Shown: positions 1 to 12,200 of the stretch, piece after piece
Layout: every line of letters begins with the position of its first letter
Numbering within the stretch: position 1 is the stretch's first letter
Assembly (NCBI GenBank): GCA_947172415.1
Contig: OX359189.1
Location: 3,362,501 to 3,426,500, forward strand
From: Chondrosia reniformis
Lineage: Eukaryota > Porifera > Demospongiae > Chondrillida > Chondrillidae
Direction: 5' to 3'
Length of the DNA stretch: 64,000 nucleotides
The notes under the pieces: generated by a model
The model's database searches: none
What the model saw: only the letters and a program-made list of their open reading frames with translations
What the model was told of the DNA's origin: nothing
Program-made: the position numbers and the translations under genes

Positions 1-1390
1 ACACAGGCTAAAGGGCATGACTTTGAACCGTATAGTCCATCTGGAATGCAGAATGCTATCTTCTCCTTGTCAGCCTGAACGATTTCCACCTCCCAGTACC
101 CACTAAGTAAGTCCAGGGTGCCCAGCTAGCATGACCCAGCTAGGGTGTCCAATTTAATGTGTCATCAATCTGAGGCAAGGGGTATGTATCCCTTCTTGTC
201 ACTCCATTTAACTTTCGGTAGTCGATAAAGAAGCGAAGAGACTGCCATCCTTCTTACGTGCCAGGACTACAAATGATGGCCATGGGCTGTAGGAAGGGGA
301 AACAATTTTTGTCTCCAGCATGTCCACTAAGGATGATGGCCCTACAGCAACTGCTGGCATGATGGACAAATCTGATAGCTTCCCTATCTGTCCCAACCTG
401 GTGCCCTTGTGCAAATGTATCATCTGGGAAGTAGGGTTTATGACTCATGCAATTGCAACTTGATCTGAAGGACAATCTACAGCATGGGTAGTCATCACCT
501 GCAACCTGTCATCTGGTAAACCATCCAATAACCAGGTACCCTCTGCACCTTGAGGGGTCTCCACAACCAATTCCAGCTCACTATGGGCAGGCGCATTAAT
601 GGTGGAAACACATGCTACAGGGATTTGGGAGTTACCTTGCTCCTGATCTTTCTCACTCTGCAGCCAGGAGTTGTTGTGATCGTATGGACTGGGTTCTTTG
701 TCCAACATTGATTGAACAATCCTCACCCAGGGTGATGCATACAGATGCTGTGCCCTGTACTTGCAGGTGATTTCCATCTACTTCCACTAGATGTTGTGGT
801 GGAGGAGTCAGGGGGCTGGAGGTACGTCGAGGTGGTTCCAATGATCGGTACGGACCAAAGTGTGTGCTGAGCCAGTATCAACTAGGATTTTGGTGGGTCG
901 GTTAGCTAACATGCCCTCCAGGTAATACACCGCTGATGTACTAACGACCAATACCTGGGGGGTGGTGATCATATAATCGGCTACTCACTAGAGCTAACTC
1001 TATCAGTGCCCTTAAGTATGTGACCCATCATACTGAGGGCTTCAAGTTTCTGAGGCATATTGGCCATGGCTGTACCCCTCGGTACATGGCCTGTCATGCC
1101 GAGGGTTTCCTGTTTCCTTGCACATTGTGCTGAGCGCACCCCTGCTGGTAATTACTCTCCTGACCGTACTTAAAACAAACAACTGTCTTGGGATCCTTTG
1201 TCGTCCTACTGCCTGCCTGGTAGGATCTCCTCTGTATCGCTCCTTGGTGAGCCACTGACCCAATTTCGTGTGATTCCAGTCTCTTGATCCTCTGCACCAA
1301 CTGTGACATCAAGTCAACCATGGTATCTTGTTGTGTCTTAACGGCTGCAACCAGGGGTTCCTGGGTATTGGATACTAAACAGTAGTCAAT
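1..1390 (-). mobile_element. Ty3/gypsy-type LTR retrotransposon fragment (gag knuckle, protease, start of RT)
   Basis: Read on the minus strand, the order is a CCHC-like zinc knuckle (about 1190-1080), an aspartic protease stretch with a DTGSAHTLV-like motif (about 900-850), and the beginning of a reverse transcriptase with the family's SPWxSFVVLxRKKDGS-type motif (about 290-230). This is the gag-pol order of Ty3/gypsy elements. The copy is broken in several places and continues past the left edge. It lies upstream of the first visible Calx-beta exon in opposite orientation, so it probably sits in an upstream intron. No LTR is visible here. It is a fossil. Confidence 0.8.
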
Positions 1391-1975
1391 CTAACAAGGA
1401 GTTTCCGGTTAGAGTAAACATAAAGAACAGGGCATGTGCAGCAACTTTCTATGCATAATGATTACATGCGTGACCCCTTCCTATTTAACACAATAATGAT
1501 AAATGCAAAGCAAATGATACACTGTTACATTTATAAACATAATTTTGTAATGATTCTCTTGGTTGGTTAGTATCCACTCTTTTATCCTTTCTCCGACCTT
1601 AATTAAAATTCAATTTTAATTCATAAAATCACAGGTTTCTATAGTTCTGCTGTTTTCATCATCAGGGCTAAATCATGCATGCAATTCTACACCAATATTA
1701 TACAGAATCATAAGTGCATAAGGTCATTAGTTCAAATTCAGATATAAGGGGACATGTACGTACAGTGTGAAGATGTCCTTTTTCCTTCTATATAAATAGT
1801 GTCCCTCATTAGCAGATCTGGTATATATGCATGATTTAGCCCTGAACTATCAAATTATGTTGGCACTTTTGTGATTTTATGAGTGAATGTGATTTGCTAC
1901 TTGGAGAAAGGAGACATTAAATATAAGAAGTTTTGTAAACAACTGCTTATTAAATATATAATTGATTATTTGTAG

Positions 1976-3282
1976 GTACTCAACTGCAGTTTCAGAGATC
2001 GCTATACACTGTAAGGGAGGGAGTTGGTCTTATTGCAGTACATCTGACAACCCATGGCATACCAATTAATATGACTGTTAAAGTGAAGTGTGAAGATATA
2101 ACTGCAGGTATGCACACTTGATGTAAAAATATTAAATACCAGCTAAGCTATACACTATTCAGAAGTCATGTGTTTATTTATATAGTATATAGAGAATTTG
2201 TATAAGAAAAGTATATATGCATTTAGGTCCTCTAGAATGACCTTATATGTACATTGATATATGTAATAAGCTGATACACAGTTGCTAAATATTTAAACAA
2301 TTATTACTCCTTTTTCGTTTTGCAATTGGAGGTGTGTAGTTGCCTGCTGTAATCATGTTTGTACGTATATATATACATACATTATCCTCTTCCAAGGGAA
2401 ACTAATACTGTATAATACACAGGAACGAATAATGTGTAAATCACAGTTTATTTACACTTGCATAGTGAGTACTTATTTTCTATATCAAAACGGAACTGTC
2501 TAGGTTGAACTGACTCAGTAACTTGAGATCAGTATATGTAGGCAGAATTTATAACAAACCAATCTTTAGCACATATACATTTACAGATTTCCTTGTACCT
2601 ACATAGTTATAGGGAAAGGTTTTACATATAGCTCTGAGCTGCTAACTCTGAATTTGTAGCTTCTTCTAATTTTCACTATTTCTATGAACATCTCTAATGA
2701 ACATGTCACTTTCATTATATATACATGAGAAAGAGGAGCAAATTAAGTATATATAGCTTACGTCTTAGTCATTTTCCATACCAGCTATATATATATTTAT
2801 AGTCATGAAAACAAGGTCCTTGTAAAATATCACAGAATGTTTGCCACCTATCCAAATTCACCAGTTAATTTTTTTGCCCTTGAATACCCCTTTACCACTA
2901 AGCATATACAGTAGGTTTTATAGGTATAACATCTATTATCAGTGAATTTAGTTTATATTAACACTATAGTGGACCTCGAATGCATGTGATATATTTGATT
3001 GCCTTTATGTTTGTGCTCTATGGATTGATTACAGTGTACATTTGCACCTCACCTACTGTACATGCATTATACTTACAGAAAGTGGTTTAGACTACCAACC
3101 ATTGAATATGGAGGTGTTCTTTAATGGAAGCTTTGTATCTACTGCTTTGATGATCAATATTACTGATGATGGTGGATGGGAGAACTTGGAAAAGTTTCAA
3201 ATTTCATTTGCTCTACCAAAGGACGTCAAAGCATTGAAAGCAGAGCCACAAATAGCCATTGTTACAATAGAGGATAATGATG
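1976..3282 (+). CDS. Calx-beta module 1 (exons 1976-2107 and 3079-3282)
   Basis: The first exon follows acceptor TTTGTAG and encodes YTVREGVGLIAVHL, the typical opening strand pair of a Calx-beta domain; it ends at donor GTATGC. The second follows acceptor TTACAG and encodes GLDYQPL, then a beta strand, ITDDGGWENLEKFQISF and finally IVTIEDNDG. The DY, DD and terminal EDNDG positions match the Ca2+-binding loops of the family. The 971-bp intron between them is AT-rich with TATATA runs and holds nothing I recognise. This is the best preserved of the six modules. Confidence 0.85.
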
Positions 3283-6200
3283 GTATACTTATTTAATTAT
3301 CTACCTCCTTTACAGTAGTTAATGCATAATTTTTACGTGGACTGATAGCTAATATATTCCTGACCATGCACATATATATATTATATCAAGTTACTTTAGA
3401 TATTAATTTAGTAATGTTTGATAGGATGTTTATTTTAGCACTCTTTTATTAGTCCTAGGCCTGTATAACTTGAGGGATACGCAAGGTGCAGCCAACGTAC
3501 TGTACATCGGAACCTAAAATCTTGACTGCATTAGTTAACAATTCAATAGGAAGCTAATCACTTGATATTTTGTGATATTGGGGTTATAATAGACTACGTA
3601 TATTCATGATTAAATTGCCATTATGTAATGCAATGCCTTATGTATATTTAGTTGTATCTGTACATTTCAAGTCTGACAGAATAGAATTTTTTAAAAATCT
3701 AAATCAAATCCAACTGTTGGCTGATGGAGCATTTATGAATCCATTCAACATCACTCTTATATGTGGTTAGTTTAACATTGATATTAAACAATATCCTTAT
3801 ACAGTAACTACATGTATATGGCTTGTCATGTATATTTATAAAGCTGTAGAGGCTCATTGCTATGTAAAAATTAGACTGTATGATTTTTCAAGCAATAAGT
3901 AGCAGGAACAATGACAACAATAGTAATATAGGATGTTTTGACCATGAAGGTCTTCATCAGCTGTAAAAACTGAAATGAGTAGAAGTGTGAACTGTTAAAT
4001 AGTAGTTGGTGAGCAAAGTTATACAGGAAATGCAAATAAATGATGTCATGTCAGGAAATTGGCAACTGTTAGGTAGGGGGTTCCAAATAATTAGGGAGAT
4101 TTAGGCAACAGTCCAGGTTCATGCTCTGAGAAATACTGTGAATCTGGACAACTTCTGTAGTCCTTCTCTTGTACATTGGGGAGACAAGGAGAAATTTGAA
4201 GGTCATATTTATCTCTGATATTTGCAACCTCTACTTGTCAGTTTCCTGACATAATGTTGTTTATTTATTCATTTATTTGCATTTCCTATAAAAACATATT
4301 TCGAGTTTAAAAACTATGATTACCTCCTATGAAGATGATTGAAATATGGACCTGTCAATGCCATTTTCTTCTGACTCAAGGTCATCATGTAAGACCAGGT
4401 CATAATACATTATTTCCTATCGTTATGTAATCATTGTGCTATATCTTTCCGTAATATAAAGGCATACAACAGAATCGGTAAATGAAAACAATTAAGGCGC
4501 TGCCCCTAAAAGTTCTCACCATGGCCAACCACTATTTAACACTCACATTTCTACTCATTTCAGTTTTTAGAGCTGAGACCTTTGTGGTATTGTTATTGTT
4601 CATCAATTCCTGCTATGTTATTTGCTCGAAAAAATCGTACAGTCTAATGTATATATTTATATGTTTATATCGAGTATAGTGGTAATAGTGTTTTTATATC
4701 AGAGCACTAATTAAAGTCTGATTCTTCATTAAAGTATAATACATAATCATTAGTGAGATTGTGCCAAACAAGCCAATATAATACCCTTGGCCATGGCTGG
4801 TTTGGTATAATATCTGCGTATATATGTCTTACCACTATAGATTCTTCTTAAAAACTTCATTTTCATGTGCATAATTGTACATACACAAAATCAGTATCTC
4901 TATATATTTATGTATGTAGTTTTCATATTCCACATATAAATTGAATATTTTCAATAGGAAACACTGCTTGGGAACCATTAATTGTACAGTTCAATAATCG
5001 TGGTGGAAATCAGTCTATTTCTACTTCAGTAGAAGTTACTTTAATGGATTTGGATGTCTTAAAATGGACCAGCCACTTCTTTTGCACTATAGAACCACCA
5101 AGTCTAAAGGGAATTATTTTGGGATGTTCTAGTGTATTGGATGTTCATATTATAAAGACTAGTAAGTTGATATGTTCACATCATTTATTTTGACAATGGC
5201 CATATCAAAATTGATTGATACAAGTATGGGTAATACGACCACGACATAGAATATTAAATGTACTATGTTATGGTTCTTGGGTTTAAAGTAGGTAGAATAA
5301 AACTTCTCTTATCCAGGCAATGTGAGAAGACTGTTAAAGTATGCTGGCTTACCACTAGCATACCTAATAGTGTGAAGTATAATTTTAGTGAAGAAATATA
5401 CGTACGTACTTACTAAAACCTTTTTAATCTATATATATTTGAAAGTATCATTGAAACCATGAACCTGGTAATAGCACAGTCTGTATATATTCTTCAGAAA
5501 CAGTGATTACTCCATACCACGGGAAATAGCAGTTGTCATGGAATAGGATAGGAATGTCTATAGGGGAAACTGCAACTACAGTTTTTAATGATTTATAGAG
5601 TTATCTTTCGTAACAAGTTTTCATTTGGAAGGTCCCCTTATCAACTTGCTCATGTGTATATATTAGTGTTTAGAAATCCATACATTTGTCAAATAAATTA
5701 ATTGAAAATTGAAATTAGTATTTCAGTGTATTTATATACACTCCACTACGTATGTAGAAATATACTGTGCTTCGGGAAATTTTCATTGTTAAAATATTTT
5801 TGTGGTTAGCCCAAACGACGAAAAATCCTCACACGAAATATTTTTAACAATAAAATAATGACGCATTGTACAATCTACGTATATGCGACATACGGTCACG
5901 TAAACAGCTGAAAATAGCTTAACTGCGATACCTGCAATGCAAGGATGAACACAGAGATCCCTTTTGTAATCCTTCATTTTCTCAATGTACTGTAATTAAT
6001 TTTCGTGGTAAGATATTTTCGTGGTTGCCCCCAGACCACGACCATATTTTGACACGAAAATTTTCCCAAGAAAATTACTGACCACCTGAATTACAGTACA
6101 TCATTTTTAGTCATAGACATAGAATTTGAAAAGGCTGTTTATCTTGGAGAAGAAGGAGAAAGTGTTTACATCAGGCTTAAAGCATCCGAATCTATCACTA

Positions 6201-9200
6201 TGCCAGTGTTTGCAACAATCTTACTAACTACTATGGGTCCTAGAAACACACTTTCATCTCAAACGGCATCAGTTTATGGTGAGCTGCATCTCTGATTAAG
6301 TCTACATGAAGATATGCCTATTTACATGTACGTACACACATATAAGTAAACACATTGGTGGTGATGACATTTGACATGTGAAAAAATGTCAACTCACTAG
6401 TGTCTTAAGGTATAAATTTCAGTGTGTATATGAATAATCTAAATCTACAATTAGATTAATTTAAACGTATATCCTTTCTTCCTTTTCTCCTTTATTATTT
6501 AAGTATTTATATAAATACTTGCATTCCAAAGTGTTTATATATAATTTACTATAAATTTATGGATATGTACAATTGTGCAGATTTTCAATCACCAAGCAAA
6601 GTAAATAATGGATTAGTCACATTTAATTCATCCACTGAAAAGCTGTTTTCTTCCTCACTTGAACTTCAACTGTATAATGATGACATTGTGGAACCTACTG
6701 AATTCTTTGTTCTCACATTTACTTTAAATGCCAGTAATGGAATCCAAATGGGAAAGCAAAACAAAGCCTTAGTGGTAATTGAAGATACTGATGGTAAATA
6801 TAATAAATCATTGACTCCTTGGCGAAGTCTCAAATATATTAAATTATTTTTGTGTATGTTTAGAATTAATTCTGAAGTTTAATGCTTCTTCTAATACTGT
6901 TGAAGAAGGCCATGGCAAAATTGAAGTAGTTTTAGAAGCATGCAAACTTGATCCAATCACAATGAGAGCAAATAGTCCTGCTAGACATGACTTTCAGATC
7001 ACTGTTAATGTTCAGGTCATTGATAGAACAGCAAAAGGTACATGTACTGTATATTGAATTAACACATACATAAATATTATTCATATATACAGAGTTATAT
7101 GATGATTTTGTTTGTGAATTCCCACAGAGGGTGAAGAATTTGTGATTGCCTTAAGGAAAGTACGGTTTTTTCGTGGGAACCAGTATTCTACTCCACTAGT
7201 TATTGAGATACTGGATGATAATATAACTGAACCACAAAAGACCTTTTCCTTGAGGTATGACATACCAGAAGGGCTTGAAAACAAGATTAAGAAAAAGGGT
7301 GATGATCATCATAATCTTGAAATAACAATCCTTGATGATGACTGTAAGTTTATATACTGTAGAACTGTGTATTATGTTATATAGTAAGTCTATATCTAAA
7401 TTAAACTGTTATAACATTAACGATATGTTACTCGTACGATTCTAACTACATTTATACATGCATATATGATATATATGTGATTGATGGTCGACAACAACAA
7501 AGTTGGTTAAGGTGGCTCTTTCAACTGGAAATATATAGTCTTTGAATATCAGCTTGTTCTGATAAAGAGAATTACTACTTATTAGTGCATGTGAATAGAC
7601 ACTTGGTTAGTATAAGAGGAAAGCGTGTGAGTGGATCACTGCTATGGCAATTACAAACAATATAATACAATAAAACATTTGAAAATGAATTCAGATGGAA
7701 CACTTGAAAAAAGTAATGAACAAAAAGTTTGATCAAAAGCATATAATCAATGGAACGTACATTATGCTAAACCAGCCAAGTGACTGCAGTCTAATCTTGT
7801 GTGGGGGACCAAAGTCCTATTAAATTGTCAAGCCATAATTGCCTCCCAATCATCCAAGATGGAAGAATAATATCTCAAGTGTTTCACTGCATGTAGTGGA
7901 TTACCAAGTGAAGGTAGTCATCCAAACTCACCATCACTGAAGTGTACCACACTGATGAGCCAAAGTGAGGGTAAAACAGCTCTATATGAGGTTCTTTGAT
8001 GAATTTTGTCCATGCATGTTGGATAATTAGGAGGTGATCACTGCATGGTTGCCAATTTAATAGTCCCCCAGCCAAGATTTGGCTGGTTTGGCATATATAA
8101 TATGTTCCAGTGATTATTTGCTTATCATCACAGTCTTTACACGGTTCAGTGCAATTAACTCCCCTAATTCAACATTTTGATCATGTGATAAGGCTAATAT
8201 AACCATGCAGAAGTAGCATACTGCAATTTGTTTCTTTTTTACCCTACACTTCATTTTTGGGCACATCATGATGATGAGCCCAAACATAAAAGTGATGTCT
8301 ATGGTTAAACGTTATAGTTAAATTTCATCTGCATGATTATTCTTATATGATCTCAGCATCTTGTTTTGCTATTTTTTCCAGCTGTGCCAGTCACAATTGC
8401 AAACACTACCACCCCTATTTCTAACTTTATTTTCTTGATGTTTTATTATGTACTTGTATTCCCCCTTTCTTGTTAATGTCACATTTTTGGCTTTGAGACT
8501 TTATTTATCAGTAGGATGTTACAATAATATAACCATTCTTCAAGTGTTTTATTTTAGTAGTTTCCCCATACAGGAATTAAAACAGCTGCTAATATAATTA
8601 ATGTATATTTTCGTCCCTTAATAAATAACCCTTGTATATAATATCTAAATAGTGCATATGGTATTTTTCTTTTTAAGTATACAACATTTAAATGTGTGCA
8701 TACAAATATGAATCTATGTTTATTTTTTTGATTACAATAAAAGGGATGAATATTACCTTTGGAGGTAGACATTTAATCTACAATGTATCAGAAAATTATG
8801 GAATACTAAATGCTACGGAGATAATGCAGCTTGTTTCAAATGGAACTGCCTCACTTCCCATCTATGTAACCATTAATCCAATTGAAAGGACTGCTACAGG
8901 TTTGTGGAATCTTTCTAATATGTCTCTGAATTATACGTATACACATAGCAAAGTTAGCATATATATGTGTACATGTGTGTATGTGAACCACAAATGAAAA
9001 TCACAGAAAATGAAACCATAGCCAAAATTGAAATAATGTCAATAGGATCCTTAAAGAATGTGTGTGCCAAGTTCAAGTGAAATTCTATTCTTTTAGAAAA
9101 TATGAGTGAATGTAGGGGTGATAGAATAGAAAACTGATTGATGATTAAAATTAAAAAGTCCTAATTGCCTTTGATACAATTTTATAACTAGATGAATTGT

Positions 9201-12200
9201 GGACTAATACAAGAAAATGCAACAAAATCTAAGTACAATAAATAATACAATAAAATAAAAGAAAGATATTAGCAAAATCAAAATATATCAGTTAAATCAC
9301 TGCCAACTGGGGATGTGCCCTTCACTGCAGCAGTACATATGTCCCCTCTGGACAGCCACTGCAATCCTTTGGAGTAGGTAGTGGCACAACAAGACCTCTC
9401 CTGACTCTTCTCTGATGTGCCGGCCAAGCTCCAAGAGCCAAAAGAGTGTGCTTCTGGTCCAAAGACTCCTGTTGTTTTAACCGCCACAGGGACGAAGTGG
9501 TGTGTGGCATCTAGTTCCTCATATTTCCCTGCCTTCCATCGTTCCTCTTGACCTGCCACAGTACCTGCTTCTCTGACAGCCAGCTGCTGATGGGATGGTG
9601 TGAAGGTATCATCCCAGGTGACATCCCAGATAAGGATACGACCTCTTTGCCATGGCATGACAGTAGGACCATCCGGCCGCTTTCCATCTGCCCTGCAAAT
9701 CCTCACTGGGCAAAAAATTAAAATTAGAAATCAATTACAATTTACATTTTTAGTGTAGTGAAAATACGACGGCCAATTTTAGAAGCTGTCCTCATTATTT
9801 CTTATTAATCACTGTTGAAACCTCTCCTCTTTACCCATTGCTGGGGAGATTTTTTATTTCAGCAATACCAATTTGGATGAAATGCTAGACTTGATATCAG
9901 AGCCCAGAACGTCTGGGACCACAGTAAGGGTACCACACCCTTTGATGTTTGATTATTTAACTTACATGTTCCATCATATATTTGAAAATGGCAGTATTCT
10001 GTAAAATGAAGTTTGTTTCCTTTTTCTATCTTCTTTAAAAACTTTAAGGATATTTAACAAAATCGTTAAGAATACAACTATACAAATAAGAAGCTAGGAT
10101 TATAACTTAATTTGTACAAATGTATGTTTGTATGTATTTATATACGTACGTATATGCTAGAATAATATGTATGTATGTATGTATGTATAAAACTAACATT
10201 ATAAAATAAATACAGCATACAGCTTACTTAATGCTGATTTTATAATATACATAGAGTCTCTGGATTACTTCATAAATGGAAATGAAAATGTTGCTGTTTT
10301 TATGCCATACACAAGTATGTCCAGCCTTGCTAGGATTCATTTGGTAAATGATCATTTTCCTGAAAGCAATGAAAAATTTAATTTGTCTCTGAAGCTGCAT
10401 GGAAACACAAGTAATGAACTTAACATACTTCCTTTTACGTCAGAAGCAGTGATTACAATAACAGATACAGATTCTAGTAAGTGTCTATGAAAAGATGATT
10501 GTGCAACTTACGATTAATTGCAGACAAATTTTATTTTGTATATATATATATATTGGTTTCTTAATATTTATACATATATGTGTATATGGATATATTATGT
10601 ATATTTTTCTTTGTAAAGGTTCATCTTTCGACTTTGAGAGCGTCTAGAAATGCAGTTTTTTCGATTCTTCTTTCTGCCAAACCTTTCGACCCTGGGGGTC
10701 TTCTTCAGTGACTGATGTTGGTCTTCAAGGTGTCTTCTTTATAGGCATCTTTTCCCTGCCATTTGTGATTACCTCATCAGTGATGTCATCGGTTACATCA
10801 TTTCCGGAGGAAGGAGAAGTGAAGGGAGTATACGTAAAAAAGGGGGTTCCAACCACTTTTTAATACAATTCCTTGGTCTAAGTTCATTCTCACCTGAGGT
10901 GAGGATGAACTTAGAAGAAGACCCCCAGGGTCCAAACGTTTGGCAGAAAGAAGAATCGAAAAACTGCATCTCTAGACGCTCCCAAAATCGAGAGATAAAC
11001 CTTAACAAAGATAAGTTCGACGCAGTTAGAAGAAATCCTTATTCTATTATGTATATTTTGTTCTCGATTAGTATTACAATATGTGTAATTCGCATTAACA
11101 CGTGCATACAAAATGGCATGCGCGAATGATCCTCAGTGAATTTCAGTGATCCTCAGTAATCATTTGTGACAGGACAGTACATGTTTCACCAAGTAAAGAC
11201 TGAAAGGAAGGAAAAGATGCCAAGGTGCTGCCCGTGCATGGGCAGTGGCAAATGTTTAAGGTGCACATGCGTCAAAGTTGTCAGAAGATGCATCAATTGT
11301 GGTCTGTCTAAGTGTAATCCTGCGAGATGTGTAAACCAGACTATGGCAAGTCAGATGGCGAGTAATGTAAGCACTGAAGGTAACCAGAGTAGTGATACAG
11401 CGGTTCATAATGATTCCGAGTTTAGTAGTACTATGAGCAATGACATGAATCTATTGCAAGACGCCAGAATTAAGCCAGAGCGCAGTGAGATAGAAGCCAG
11501 AGCGCAGTGAGATAGAGATAGAGAGACAGAACCAGACATAATTCAGTTATCTTAATAATCTTAGTAATCTCTTTATCTGGGGTGAATGAGACAGTGAACA
11601 TCTCGTCCCAGCAATATCATTGGCATATAAGGAGATTGTGCACTGGCGGTGGAACAGTTTTATGATACCATCGGTTACCTCAGGCAAGGAGTTTGTCCTC
11701 GAAATGGCAAGGCTCTTTACATCATTTGCCGAGAGAGACCCTCTCTTGAGCCTATTGCCCTACAGACTGTGATGACTATGCCAGCCCTGCTATTACAGAA
11801 GCCCCACAGTCGCTCGAAAGCAAAACACCTTGTTTTTTGCCTGAAGAGGCACCTTGAGACATGGAAAGAAGGCAGAATTGAAGAACTAGTTCATGAGGGG
11901 CGAATAATTCAGAAGCACCCACCAACATCTGCAACATAGAAAAGGAGTAGATAAGTTCAACAGCACATTTGTGAGACTGGTATTTGGTGGTAAGATCAAG
12001 GCTGCCCTATGCTTACGGCCCAACTTTGAAAACAATTGAGGTGGTGTGCTTCCCTTGGGGGCACTGATTGATGGAGAAGAGTACGTGATGTCTTGAAAAA
12101 GAAGCATCCAACAGGAAAAACACCACAACCAGACACATTACTAACCAATGACAACTCTGTTCACACCTCAGTCCACCCCGTCCTTTTTGAGAGAATTGAT

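Noticed and set aside
4482-4679. 65-codon hydrophobic frame
   Set aside because: It lies in a Calx-beta intron, has no splice signals or homology, and its composition follows the T-rich DNA.
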